DNA of 64,000 bases, from positions 186,001 through 250,000 of the forward strand of contig NZ_CAKZGO010000007.1 in assembly GCF_936916975.1 (NCBI RefSeq), written 5' to 3'. A program made the position numbers and the translations under genes. Origin of the DNA: an uncultured Dongia sp. Its GTDB lineage: Bacteria; Pseudomonadota; Alphaproteobacteria; Dongiales; Dongiaceae. Positions 36,572-45,020 of the stretch are shown one piece after another. Under the pieces are notes generated by a model, which saw only the letters and a program-made list of their open reading frames with translations, made no database searches and was not told where the DNA came from. Numbering within the stretch: the first letter of the stretch is position 1; the number at the start of each line of letters is the position of its first letter.

Positions 36572-38226
36572 CACACCACCCCATGCTTGAAGTCGCGCAG
36601 CATTTCGCGGGCCGCATTGGCGCCGGGCGCCCCCATGACGCCGCCGCCGGGATGCGTGCCCGATCCGCACATGTAGAAATTATCGAACGGCCCTCGATAT
36701 TGGCCAAGGCCCGGGAATGGCCGGTTGAACAGCATCTGATCGAGGGTGAGTTCACCCTGGAAGATATTGCCTTCGGTTAGGCCTACTTCATTCTCGATGT
36801 CCCACGGCGTGCGCGTCTGGCAATGCAGGATCAGGTTCTTGAAGCCCGGCGCATTCATCTCGATGGTGTCGAGCACATCCTTCTCGAAGGCTGATTTCAT
36901 CTCCGGCGTCCAAGGCTGTTCGCCCAGTTTATAAGGGACGTATTGCACGAAGACCGACATGAAATGCTTGCCCGGCGGGGCCATCGTGGGATCGACCGTC
37001 GTTGGGATGACGATGTCGAGGAAGGGCCGCTTCGACCACGACCCGTATTTGTAATCGTCATAGGCGCGCTCGATGTAGTCGAAATCGCCGCCGATATCGA
37101 TCGTTCCCCAGGCGGATTCCTTGGGCAGACCGGCGAATTGCGGCAGGCCGTCGAGCGCGATGTTCAGCTTGCCCGAAGAGCCACGGATCTTGAAGTTCTT
37201 CGCATAAGCGTGGATATCTGGATCGATACTGTCGAGGTCCGATTTCTCGATCAGCTTCAGATAGGTGCGCTTAGGGTCGGCATTGCTGACGACGGTGCGC
37301 GCGTAAATCTCCTCGCCATTGGCGAGCGTCACGCCGACCGCCTTGCCGCCTCGGATGATGACCTTGGCGACCTCGGCATTGGTGCGGATCTCGACGCCGG
37401 CTTCCGTGGCGGCCGAGGCAATCGCCTTCGAGACCGATCCCATCCCGCCGCGCGCAAAGCCCCAGGCGCCGATCTGACCGTCGACTTCACCCATATAATG
37501 GTGCAGCAGCACATAGGCGGTACCCGGCGAATAGGGCCCCAGTGCCGTGCCGATGATCGAAGAGGCGGCCGAGAAACCCTTCCATTTCGGATGTTCGAAA
37601 TATTCGTCGAGGAAATCGCCGATCGACATGGTCCAGAAGCGGATGATCTCATACATCTGCTTCTCACCCATCCGCCCGAATTCGCGGCCGATCTTCAGCA
37701 GACCTTCAAGATCGTTGCGCTTGCCCCAGGGATTGATCTTGTTCTGCGCGAATGGGTTCAACTTGGTGGGATCGGGTGGTGTCACCATCAGCAGCGGCTT
37801 GATGAAACGGCACTGGCGGCTGATCTCGGCCGCATAATGATCATAGGCTTCCGCATCCTTGATCGAATGCCGGCGCAGTGACTCGCGCGTGCGGTCATGA
37901 TCCGAATAAGTGACGATTCCCTCGCCCTCATGATTGGGCGATGAATTGATCTCGTAGGGAATGACCTGCAATCCATGGCGCGGCAGATCGAGGAACCTGA
38001 AAATCTCCGGCCGCAACAGCGAGCACACATAGGAGCAGGTCGAGTAGGTGAAGCCCGGATAGATCTCCTCCGACATCGCCGCACCACCGACCTTGTGATA
38101 GCGCTCGAGGACGAGGACCTTCAGTTTATTCTTCCCCTCCTTCTCGCCGCCCTTGGCGAGATAGGCGGCGGTGACGAGGCCGTTATGACCGCCGCCGATG
38201 ACGATCGCGTCGTATTTGGTTGCCAT
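36571..38226 (-). CDS. Phytoene-desaturase-like FAD oxidoreductase (first of pair)
   Basis: A 551-residue flavoprotein of the same family. The FAD Rossmann motif is DAIVIGGGHNGLVTAAYLAK, with a Lys/Glu-rich insertion just after, and the C-terminal motif MCGSGTHPGGGVMGAPGANA. Start 38226 (MATKYDAIV) was chosen over the upstream ATG because the family begins there and the longer form would run into the operator. It is the first gene of a three-gene operon headed by the 41-bp dyad. Paired paralogous flavoproteins may form a heterodimer or act in sequence. Confidence 0.86.
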   Translation of the reverse strand: MATKYDAIVIGGGHNGLVTAAYLAKGGEKEGKNKLKVLVLERYHKVGGAAMSEEIYPGFTYSTCSYVCSLLRPEIFRFLDLPRHGLQVIPYEINSSPNHEGEGIVTYSDHDRTRESLRRHSIKDAEAYDHYAAEISRQCRFIKPLLMVTPPDPTKLNPFAQNKINPWGKRNDLEGLLKIGREFGRMGEKQMYEIIRFWTMSIGDFLDEYFEHPKWKGFSAASSIIGTALGPYSPGTAYVLLHHYMGEVDGQIGAWGFARGGMGSVSKAIASAATEAGVEIRTNAEVAKVIIRGGKAVGVTLANGEEIYARTVVSNADPKRTYLKLIEKSDLDSIDPDIHAYAKNFKIRGSSGKLNIALDGLPQFAGLPKESAWGTIDIGGDFDYIERAYDDYKYGSWSKRPFLDIVIPTTVDPTMAPPGKHFMSVFVQYVPYKLGEQPWTPEMKSAFEKDVLDTIEMNAPGFKNLILHCQTRTPWDIENEVGLTEGNIFQGELTLDQMLFNRPFPGLGQYRGPFDNFYMCGSGTHPGGGVMGAPGANAAREMLRDFKHGVV

Positions 38227-38241
38227 GGAATCCCGCCCTCG

Positions 38242-38282
38242 AAACTGAATGATCATTCAATTATTGAATGCTTATTCAGTTT
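38242..38282. promoter_or_regulatory. 41-bp near-perfect dyad, operator of flavoprotein operon
   Basis: Outer arms AAACTGAAT (38242-38250) and ATTCAGTTT (38274-38282), and inner arms ATTCAAT and ATTGAAT around 38261, form one long dyad broken only at two four-base spacers. It holds two 14-base sites, TGAATGATCATTCA (38246-38259) and TGAATGCTTATTCA (38265-38278). It lies 16 bases upstream of the first flavoprotein start and so probably overlaps its promoter. Confidence 0.75.
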
Positions 38283-38381
38283 CAAATCGCCTGTCTAGCG
38301 AGATTCTGGATGGCCCATTGACCTGCCCGACCGGCCCCTTTACCAAGACCCCAGGGACGCCCAAAAAGACTAGGAATTTCA

Positions 38382-39452
38382 ATGAAGGTTAATATCTGGC
38401 TGGCGACCACGGCCCTGTTCTGCCTCACCCTGGTGGCCGACCCCGCGCTGGCCAAGCAGAAGAATCCCCTGCAACCACCCCCGCCGGCGGTGCCGGTGGG
38501 TGACGTCGATTCAGTCCCCCTCGATGCCCCTGCCCCGCCCGTGCTGGAAGGTACCGGCCAGGCGATCGATGGTGATGAGATTGCGATTGGCGATGTCATT
38601 GTCAGGCTGGATGGAATCGCAGCGCCCCTCATGACGGTGCCATTGGGGCCAGAAGCGCGCGTGGCGCTGCAAGCGTTGATCGATGGCCAGCGCCTGACCT
38701 GCGATGTCATTGACCGCGGTATCGATGCGCAGCATCTCTCCGGCGTGTGCAAGATCGAGGATGATGATGTCGCGGAAGCGATGCTGGCTGGCGGCATGGC
38801 GGCGGTTTATCGCCCGTCGGTCAATACCGATGCGGCCTCGCGCGAACGGGCGGCGCGTTATGATGCAGCGGAGACCGAAGCGCGCGGACGCGATCTTGGC
38901 CTCTGGACCAAGCCGCCGGCAGCGGAGGAAATTGCTGTCGAACCCGCACCGGTCGTCGAAGCGACGATGGACCGTGATCTGCTGCGCGGCTGGTTGATCC
39001 AGGCGCCGTTCCTCCTCTTCCTTGGCCTGGCAGGTATCGTCGCATTGATCGCAGCCGGCAGCCGCAAGCGCGCCCGCGATGTGCAGGCCGAGGCCGATAT
39101 GCAGGCTCTGCTGGCCCTGCTGCTGGGCGAAGTGCTGGCCATTCGGGCGGCGGCGCAAGCGGCGTTCGATACCACAGCACCTCTCATTCAGGATCTGCCG
39201 ATACCCACGGCGCAGCTGGCGGGCCTTGCCTTGCCGCCGGCCACGGTGTTCGAGGCCAATGCGGCACGGCTGAGCTCGCTGCCGCGCGAGGTATCAGTCG
39301 ATCTGGTGCAGTTCCATGCTCGCCACCGGGTGGTAAGCCGCATCCTGCTGCAAGCCTCTGCCCTGCGCTGCGAACAGTTGCGGGCATTCCTGGATGCGCT
39401 GATCCAGGCCGCCGACGAACCGATGAACCGCGCGGAAAAGCTGCTGGCCTAA
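38382..39452 (+). CDS. Membrane protein with SNase-like domain
   Basis: A 356-residue protein. A signal peptide or anchor (LATTALFCLTLVADPALA) precedes a Pro-rich linker. A thermonuclease/SNase-like beta-barrel follows at about 62-175 (IAIGDVIVRLDGIAAP ... AEARGRDLGLW). A membrane helix at about 208-228 (APFLLFLGLAGIVALIAA) and an Ala/Leu-rich cytoplasmic helical tail complete it. The catalytic Arg/Glu of true nucleases are not evident, so it may be non-catalytic. Start 38382 has AGGAA upstream. The stop overlaps the convergent permease gene by four bases. Function unknown. Confidence 0.7.
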   Translation: MKVNIWLATTALFCLTLVADPALAKQKNPLQPPPPAVPVGDVDSVPLDAPAPPVLEGTGQAIDGDEIAIGDVIVRLDGIAAPLMTVPLGPEARVALQALIDGQRLTCDVIDRGIDAQHLSGVCKIEDDDVAEAMLAGGMAAVYRPSVNTDAASRERAARYDAAETEARGRDLGLWTKPPAAEEIAVEPAPVVEATMDRDLLRGWLIQAPFLLFLGLAGIVALIAAGSRKRARDVQAEADMQALLALLLGEVLAIRAAAQAAFDTTAPLIQDLPIPTAQLAGLALPPATVFEANAARLSSLPREVSVDLVQFHARHRVVSRILLQASALRCEQLRAFLDALIQAADEPMNRAEKLLA

Positions 39453-40237
39453 TTGTGTTGCGGATAGCGCCGCTCGAGATATCGGGCGAGCGCCGTCAGC
39501 AGCGCGCAGATGGCGATGTATTCCAGCGCCAGGAACGAATAGATCTCCATCGGATGCAGGATTTGTGTCTGCAACAGGATCGCGCGGCGAGTCACATCCG
39601 CTACGCCGATGGCGCCGCCCAGGGATGAATCCTTCACGATCGAGATGAACTGGCTGGTCATCGGCGGCAGCATGCGGCGGACCGCCTGCGGCAGGATAAT
39701 GCGCCGCATCAGCATCGGCCGCGACATGCCGAAGGCAAGCCCGGCATCGATCTGCTGCCGGGAGACGGATTCCATGCCGGCGCGGAAAATTTCCACCAGG
39801 AAGGCACCCGCATTCACCGAGAGGCCGATGGTCGCCGCCGTAAAGGGCGTCATCTGGCGGAAAATATCCATGCCTGGAAGTTCGCCGAATTCCGGCGGAA
39901 GCTCATTGATGGCGATTGGCAGCGCGTAATAGATCCACAGCAGCAGCACAAAGAGCGGCACCATGCGAAAGCCTTCGACATAGAGCCATACCACGCGTCG
40001 CACAGCCCGAAAGCGACTGCGGGACATTATCGCGCCAGTGAGGCCGATGATCGATCCGAAGACAATGGCATAGAGAGAGATGAGCAGCGTGTATTGGATG
40101 CCAGCGACCAAGATCCAGAAATTCTGATCACCGGTCGGCGTGCCGGGGATGATCGGCGTCCAGTTACCGCAGGCGGTGAGGAGCAGCGGCAGAATCAGAA
40201 CGGCGCCAGTACGGCCCAATGTCGATGATCGGGCCAT
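39449..40237 (-). CDS. Polar amino-acid ABC permease (HisM/GlnP family)
   Basis: A 262-residue permease. The N-terminal segment VLILPLLLTACGNW resembles a lipoprotein signal but is more probably the first membrane helix. Transport helices follow, with the EAA loop in DAGLAFGMSRPMLMRRIILP. The C-terminal part ends ALARYLERRYPQHN. It is the second gene after the solute-binding protein. No ATPase or second permease is present nearby, so the system must borrow an ATPase or be incomplete. Confidence 0.87.
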   Translation of the reverse strand: MARSSTLGRTGAVLILPLLLTACGNWTPIIPGTPTGDQNFWILVAGIQYTLLISLYAIVFGSIIGLTGAIMSRSRFRAVRRVVWLYVEGFRMVPLFVLLLWIYYALPIAINELPPEFGELPGMDIFRQMTPFTAATIGLSVNAGAFLVEIFRAGMESVSRQQIDAGLAFGMSRPMLMRRIILPQAVRRMLPPMTSQFISIVKDSSLGGAIGVADVTRRAILLQTQILHPMEIYSFLALEYIAICALLTALARYLERRYPQHN

Positions 40238-40273
40238 GCCAGCGCCGCTCCTTAGATCTTATCTAGAAAAAAC

Positions 40274-41074
40274 TCAGCTGGCCGCGATCCATTTGGCGAA
40301 CAGGGCGTCGAAGAAGCCGGATTGCTTCTTCAGGGCGACCCAGGTGTTCAGCCAGCGCTGCCACGTGGGATCGTCGCGCACGGTCATCATGGCGATCGGC
40401 TGGCCTTCGATGGCGTGGGTCGGATCGACTGCGACCAGCTTGTCGCTATATTGCGCGAGCGCCTTCTGGATGAAGATCGTGTCGGTGATGGCGGCGTCCA
40501 CCTTGCCGGACAGCAACTCCTGGTAATCCAGGGCCGGGGCGATGATCGGGACGATTTCGGCGTTCTTGAAGTTCGCCTTGGCGGAGCCTTCGGCGGAAGT
40601 GCCGCTTTGCACGGCGATGCGGATGCCGGCCTTGTCGAGGTCACGCCAGGCGGCGAATTTGGCGCCGTCCTTGGTCTGGACGAGCGGTACCAGCGGGGCA
40701 TCGAGATAGGCGTCGGAGAAGCCGATGCTCTTCAAACGGTCGAGCGTCAAAGTGATACCCGACGCCGCAACATCGTATTTGCCGGCCTGAATGCCGGCCG
40801 CCAGTGTTTCCCAGGTCGTCGGCACGAATTCGACCTTCACGCCGAGATCGGCCGCCAATTGGGTAGCGACGTCGATTTCATAGCCCTTATAGGTGTTGGC
40901 GGCCTGATCCAACTCGGAATAAGGCGGATAGTCGCCGGTGGTGCCGACCCGCAGGGTGCCGCGTTCCAGGATCTCGTCGAGGAAGGATTTTGCGTCATCC
41001 GCGGCGGCAAGGGTTGGCATGGCCATGGCAGCCGCCATGATTGCGGCGGCGAAGCCGTTCAGCATTCTGCGCAT
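40274..41074 (-). CDS. Polar amino-acid ABC substrate-binding protein
   Basis: A 266-residue type 3 solute-binding protein with signal peptide (ending PTLAAA). It begins LDEILERGTLRVGTTGDYPP and has GYEIDVATQLAADLGVKVEF and DVAASGITLTLDRLKSIGFS. The nearest remembered pattern is that of cyclohexadienyl dehydratase (PheC), a periplasmic enzyme derived from the same fold. The adjacent permease favours a transport role. Start 41074 follows GGGAGAC. Ligand unknown. Confidence 0.82.
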   Translation of the reverse strand: MRRMLNGFAAAIMAAAMAMPTLAAADDAKSFLDEILERGTLRVGTTGDYPPYSELDQAANTYKGYEIDVATQLAADLGVKVEFVPTTWETLAAGIQAGKYDVAASGITLTLDRLKSIGFSDAYLDAPLVPLVQTKDGAKFAAWRDLDKAGIRIAVQSGTSAEGSAKANFKNAEIVPIIAPALDYQELLSGKVDAAITDTIFIQKALAQYSDKLVAVDPTHAIEGQPIAMMTVRDDPTWQRWLNTWVALKKQSGFFDALFAKWIAAS

Positions 41075-41307
41075 TTGAAGTCTCCCTGTGGCTGATTTCT
41101 GTCATGGATAGCGCGCCAAAACCGCCCTGCCAAGGGAAAGCACGGTGCGCCGCCCCCGATCCACGGGCATTTATATCACTGAGAACGCTCGATAGTATGT
41201 CCTCTGCCGAATTTGACTAATTATTAATACTATTCGCCAAGAATAAAATTCGTGAATTGCGATTATCGGGGCCCGTTTCACGTTAAAATTCCCCAAATAG
41301 GACCTGC

Positions 41308-43041
41308 ATGTCAGCTACGGTGGCCAATCGCCTGCGCGAGGAACGTGACCGCTTTGTCGGCTTCGCATTCTCGAATGCGGATGTGCTGCTGGAACTGGAT
41401 GAAACCAGCAAGGTGCTGTGGGCCGGCGGCGCCATCAAATCGATCCTGGGCATCGACAACGCAGATCTGACCGGCAAGCCGCTGACCAGCATCCTGGCGA
41501 CCGCCGATGGCATCCTGCTGAAAGCCGCTCTGCGCAATCTGGGCCTGGGACAACGCCGCCGCGATCTCAATCTGGTGTTGCTGGGCGGCGAGGAGCAAGC
41601 AGCCGATCATAGTGGCTCGGGGACCAATAGCGGCGCCGACAAGCGCCACATTGTCTCGACCTGCATCAACCGGTCGCTCAAGAAAGACAGCCCTCATTAC
41701 TTCCTGACCATGATGAATGCCGCCTATAATGCGGTCCCGCATAGCGGTGCGCGACGGCGGGACCGGGTCACGGGCCTTGCCGAAGCAGTCGAGTTCACCT
41801 ATGCCGCCACCCATGCGGTGCAGGAAGCGCGCAAATCCGGCAAATCCGCCTGCCTCACTCTGTTGGAAATCTGCGAGACGGACGAGCTCAACCGGGTCAT
41901 GGGTGCTGCGCGCGCCGAGGCGCTGATGGCGGAGATCGGCGCAGAGTTGAAGCTGCACGCGATCGACAACGAAACCGCCGCCAAACTGGGGGATGGCAAG
42001 TTCGGCGTCACCCATCTGGACGGCACCACGACCGAAACCATCGTCGAGGCGATCAACCGCGTCGGCGATAATTTCGATGTGACGCCGGAAACCATTCACG
42101 CCACCGGCAAGACGATTTCGTTCAGCGGCAATTCACTCGCGGATGATGATGTCGAGAGCATCCTCTCTTATGTCGTCGGCAAGTTCAGTGCCGAGGGGAT
42201 CGTCAATTTTGATGGCGCGACGGCCGATCAATACCTGAAGCGGATGACCGCCGAGGTGCTGACCCGGGTGGTCGCCATGCGCGATCTCATTCACGAGCAT
42301 CGCATCAACCTGCATTTCCAGCCAATCATACATATGCAGGACCGGACACCGCATCATTACGAGGTGCTGCTGCGCTTCGAGGATGGCCGCTCGCCTTTCG
42401 CCGACGTGATGTTCGCCGAGGAAATCAACATCGTCCATGAGCTCGACCTTGCCGTCACTCATGGCGCCATCGCCCGCATCCTAAAGTCCGAGGCCAAGGG
42501 GCAAGAATTACGCCTGGCCGTGAACATGTCGGCGCGATCCCTGCTCAACGATACCTTCCTCACCATGTTCGAGCAGTTGACAGAGCGGATGGGCAAGAAC
42601 CGTAACCGGCTGATCATCGAAATCACGGAATCGGCCAAGCTCGACGATCTGCCGAAAGCGGCGCGGGCGGTCGACACGTTGCGCAGTGCCGGGCATTACG
42701 TTTGTCTCGACGATTTCGGCGCCGGTGCGTCGTCCCTGCCCTATCTGCAGCAATTGCAGGTCGATTTCGTGAAGATCGATGGCGCCTATATCAAGAGCAT
42801 CACCGAGAGTCTGCGCGAACGTGCGATCGTCCAGGGTGTGCTGACCACCTGCCGCTGCCTCAACATCAAGACCGTGGCGGAGATGGTGGAGAAGGAAGAC
42901 CAGCACAAATGCCTGTTGGATCTCGGCGTCGATCTAGGCCAGGGCTGGCTCTATGGCAGGCCGGCTCCGGAGATCCCGGCCGCAACCGGCAACGGAATCC
43001 GCCACGGCAAGCGCCAGGGTGCCAAGGAACAATGGGCGTAA
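41308..43041 (+). CDS. PAS - degenerate GGDEF - EAL protein
   Basis: A 577-residue cytoplasmic signalling protein. A PAS-like domain lies at about 15-75 (FSNADVLLELDETSKVLWAG). A middle section at about 150-280 has the size of a GGDEF domain but no GGDEF motif (KFGVTHLDG in its place). An EAL domain runs from about 325. Its motif reads YEVLLRF, so the E is kept but the A is V, and the other catalytic residues are in NMSARSL, IEITES, LDDFGAG, VKIDGAYI and TVAEMVE. It should hydrolyse cyclic-di-GMP, or act as a sensor if weak. Start 41308 has AGGA upstream. No flagellar genes adjoin. Confidence 0.85.
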   Translation: MSATVANRLREERDRFVGFAFSNADVLLELDETSKVLWAGGAIKSILGIDNADLTGKPLTSILATADGILLKAALRNLGLGQRRRDLNLVLLGGEEQAADHSGSGTNSGADKRHIVSTCINRSLKKDSPHYFLTMMNAAYNAVPHSGARRRDRVTGLAEAVEFTYAATHAVQEARKSGKSACLTLLEICETDELNRVMGAARAEALMAEIGAELKLHAIDNETAAKLGDGKFGVTHLDGTTTETIVEAINRVGDNFDVTPETIHATGKTISFSGNSLADDDVESILSYVVGKFSAEGIVNFDGATADQYLKRMTAEVLTRVVAMRDLIHEHRINLHFQPIIHMQDRTPHHYEVLLRFEDGRSPFADVMFAEEINIVHELDLAVTHGAIARILKSEAKGQELRLAVNMSARSLLNDTFLTMFEQLTERMGKNRNRLIIEITESAKLDDLPKAARAVDTLRSAGHYVCLDDFGAGASSLPYLQQLQVDFVKIDGAYIKSITESLRERAIVQGVLTTCRCLNIKTVAEMVEKEDQHKCLLDLGVDLGQGWLYGRPAPEIPAATGNGIRHGKRQGAKEQWA

Positions 43042-43048
43042 GCCAGGC

Positions 43049-44026
43049 CTAGCGGATTCCTGCTTCGGCCAAGGCCTTCATCGCCAGCGCATCATGCTCT
43101 TCCACAAAGCTCGGTCCGGTTGGATAGAAATGATCTGTCCGCACCGGCATCAGCTTGTACTTCTTCAACAGGCTGAACGTCACGATCGGCACATAGCCCA
43201 TCAGATAGGGCTGGGAGTCGATGGCCCATAGCATCCGACCATCGGCCACCGCGTCGAGTACCTGGGGCGAAATATCGAAGGTACCCAGCATGGGCCTTAC
43301 CGCCGCCGGCATCCCGCCCGCGATGGCGAGCGCCACTTCGGCCGTGGAAGCCCCTAAGGTCAGAATGAAGTCCGTGTCAGGATTTGTCGTCAAATATTGT
43401 TCCAGATGTTGTCTGGCGGCTGCCGGATCCAGGTTCGTCTCCAGCACCGGAACCGGAAAACCGAGGCCGCTGCTGAAGCCATGGCAGCGCGCTTCAAGAC
43501 TGACATTGCCGATTTCGTGGTCAACGCAGACCGGTCGTTTGACATCGAGATCATGCGCCCGGCGGCCTGCCTCCAGGCCAGCCCCGAATTCCGATTGTCC
43601 CATGAAAAACAGGGCGCCCAGACTTTTCGCTAAGGTCGGTCCTCCGGAATCAATTATGACGACAGGAATCCCGGCCGCGGTGGCAGCCTTGACCGCCGGG
43701 CCCAATGCAACCTCGTCAGGCACGGAAACGACCAGCCCATCGGGGCGCGATGCCACGGCGGTGTCGATCATGCTGCGCATCTTGGATGTGCTGAAAGTAG
43801 CTGGGGCGTGATATTCGACCGTCGCACCATAGGTCGCAGCCGCGTCGTTCAATCCGTTCTTGATGATTTTCCAATACGGGTCTGCCGACTGGCCGTGCGT
43901 CACAAAGACAATACGCAAATCATTGGGCCGCAAATCATTGGCAAGGCATGACGAGGACATAGCGCAGCCAACGACAAATATGATCGCCGCCAGCGGCACC
44001 AGCCTGCCCAATGAAAACAAACGCAC
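43049..44026 (-). CDS. Periplasmic sugar-type binding protein (RbsB-like), orphan
   Basis: A 325-residue type 1 periplasmic binding protein (RbsB/LacI fold): LRIVFVTHGQSADPYWKIIK, GLVVSVPDEVALGPAVKAAT, GIPVVIIDSGG. The N-terminus may be a lipoprotein (IIFVVGC) or be cleaved after SSSCLA. GTG 44026 is the start, with GGAG nine bases upstream. No permease or ATPase is adjacent. The PAS-EAL gene ends just 7 bases away, convergent. It may feed a transporter elsewhere or present a ligand to a chemoreceptor. Confidence 0.82.
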   Translation of the reverse strand: MRLFSLGRLVPLAAIIFVVGCAMSSSCLANDLRPNDLRIVFVTHGQSADPYWKIIKNGLNDAAATYGATVEYHAPATFSTSKMRSMIDTAVASRPDGLVVSVPDEVALGPAVKAATAAGIPVVIIDSGGPTLAKSLGALFFMGQSEFGAGLEAGRRAHDLDVKRPVCVDHEIGNVSLEARCHGFSSGLGFPVPVLETNLDPAAARQHLEQYLTTNPDTDFILTLGASTAEVALAIAGGMPAAVRPMLGTFDISPQVLDAVADGRMLWAIDSQPYLMGYVPIVTFSLLKKYKLMPVRTDHFYPTGPSFVEEHDALAMKALAEAGIR

Positions 44027-44190
44027 CCAGCAAGCTCCCGTCAGTTAGACCTGCAGAAAGTATAGGCAGAAATTATAGCCAGAAATCATAAACTGGCCCG
44101 CGAAACCTGAGAAGCAGAAGCATTCTCCGAAAGAAACGCTCGCCAAGGTGTAATGTCCTACAGGCTTGCGATCTCACAAGGTGCAGCGAC
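44027..44190. other. Intergenic stretch, nothing recognised
   Basis: AT-richer than its surroundings. I found no reading frame with a credible start and no strong hairpin. It separates the divergent binding-protein and mntP promoters. Confidence 0.5.
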
Positions 44191-44216
44191 TTGACATGAT
44201 AGCGGCTGGGCATTAA
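44191..44216 (+). promoter_or_regulatory. Probable promoter of mntP riboswitch transcript
   Basis: TTGACA at 44191-44196 with a weak -10 (about CATTAA, 44211-44216). Spacing is short (14 bases) and the -10 could lie slightly downstream. Transcription would begin close to the riboswitch 5' end. Confidence 0.45.
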
Positions 44217-44224
44217 GCCCACGT

Positions 44225-44347
44225 TACTCATTGGGGAGTAGCCACCTGCAACTTCCGCAGGGCGCATATCAACATACTTGAAGGCGACAGCCTTCATGGT
44301 ATGCGCAGTTTCCCAGCCATCGGTCCGCAGCCTTTGCGGGACCGGTA
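44225..44347 (+). ncRNA. yybP-ykoY manganese riboswitch
   Basis: The hallmark GGGGAGTAGCC is at 44233-44243. It is followed by hairpin CCTGC/GCAGG (44245-44261) and the long arm GCGCATA (44262-44268) with TATGCGC (44300-44306), enclosing TCAACATACTTG and hairpin GAAGGC/GCCTTC. TTTCCC (from 44309) closes against GGGGA. A further hairpin (44320-44345) lies before the coding region. The family binds manganese and commonly precedes mntP, which is the next gene. Switching may act on translation, since no T-run follows the last hairpin. Confidence 0.87.
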
Positions 44348-44444
44348 GCCAGGACCCGGGCGAGACCAGTGGCACGCGTTCTTCCTGCACGCCAGGGGAA
44401 GAGGCTCGTGTCCGCTGCTCTCAACACCTGGCGCCGGAACCCTG

Positions 44445-45017
44445 ATGATGACCCTCAGCACCTCGCTCGCTCTCGCCTTCTCACTCTCGGCCGATGCCTT
44501 TGCAGCTTCGCTCGGCAAAGGCGCCAGCCTGCACCGTCCGGGCATGCGGGAAGCGGCCCGCATCGGCGCTTATTTCGGCATTTTCGAACTGGCGACACCC
44601 TTGGTCGGCCTCGCTTTGGGCTGGAGCATCGGTAGTTATATCCAGGCGGTCGACCATTGGATCGCGTTCAGTCTGCTGCTGGTGGTGGGTGGACGTATGT
44701 CCTATCTCGCCTGGGCGGGCAGTGTGGATGACGATGCCCCCAAGCCCAGCCGCCACAGCGCGCTTGCTCTTATCGCCACCGCCATGGCCACCAGCGTGGA
44801 CGCGACCGCGGTCGGGGTGACACTTGGCTTCATGAACGTGCACATACCGATGACCATCGCGCTGATCGGTGCGGTGACGTTTGCCATGGCGTTCGGTGGC
44901 GTGCTCATCGGCCGCGCAGCGGGGCCGCTCCTGGGCCGCTGGGCGGAATTCGTGGGCGGGGTTGGACTGATCGCGATCGGTGTGAAGGTGCTGTTCGAAC
45001 ACGGGGTGTTCGGGTGA
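44445..45017 (+). CDS. mntP: Manganese efflux pump
   Basis: A 190-residue inner-membrane protein with six predicted helices that exports manganese. The two inverted halves carry the conserved acidic motifs SLSADAFAASLGKGA (about residues 14-28) and ATSVDATAVGVTLGF (about 113-127). The long leader holds a yybP-ykoY riboswitch, so it should be induced by excess Mn. Start 44445 or the next ATG 44448; the ribosome site is weak (GGAA), as expected for riboswitch control. Its stop is three bases from the convergent crcB stop. Confidence 0.93.
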   Translation: MMTLSTSLALAFSLSADAFAASLGKGASLHRPGMREAARIGAYFGIFELATPLVGLALGWSIGSYIQAVDHWIAFSLLLVVGGRMSYLAWAGSVDDDAPKPSRHSALALIATAMATSVDATAVGVTLGFMNVHIPMTIALIGAVTFAMAFGGVLIGRAAGPLLGRWAEFVGGVGLIAIGVKVLFEHGVFG

Positions 45018-45020
45018 GTT

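Noticed and set aside
34967-38226. Carotenoid biosynthesis genes (crtI)
   Set aside because: The phytoene-desaturase-like fold is shared by many oxidases. No crtB or other carotenoid gene is near, and the C-terminal pattern fits the PYROXD2-like branch.
43916-43940. Short tandem duplication in the RbsB-like gene (AAATCATTGG repeated)
   Set aside because: It encodes a repeated NDLRP at the mature N-terminus and is in frame. Too small to treat as a functional element.
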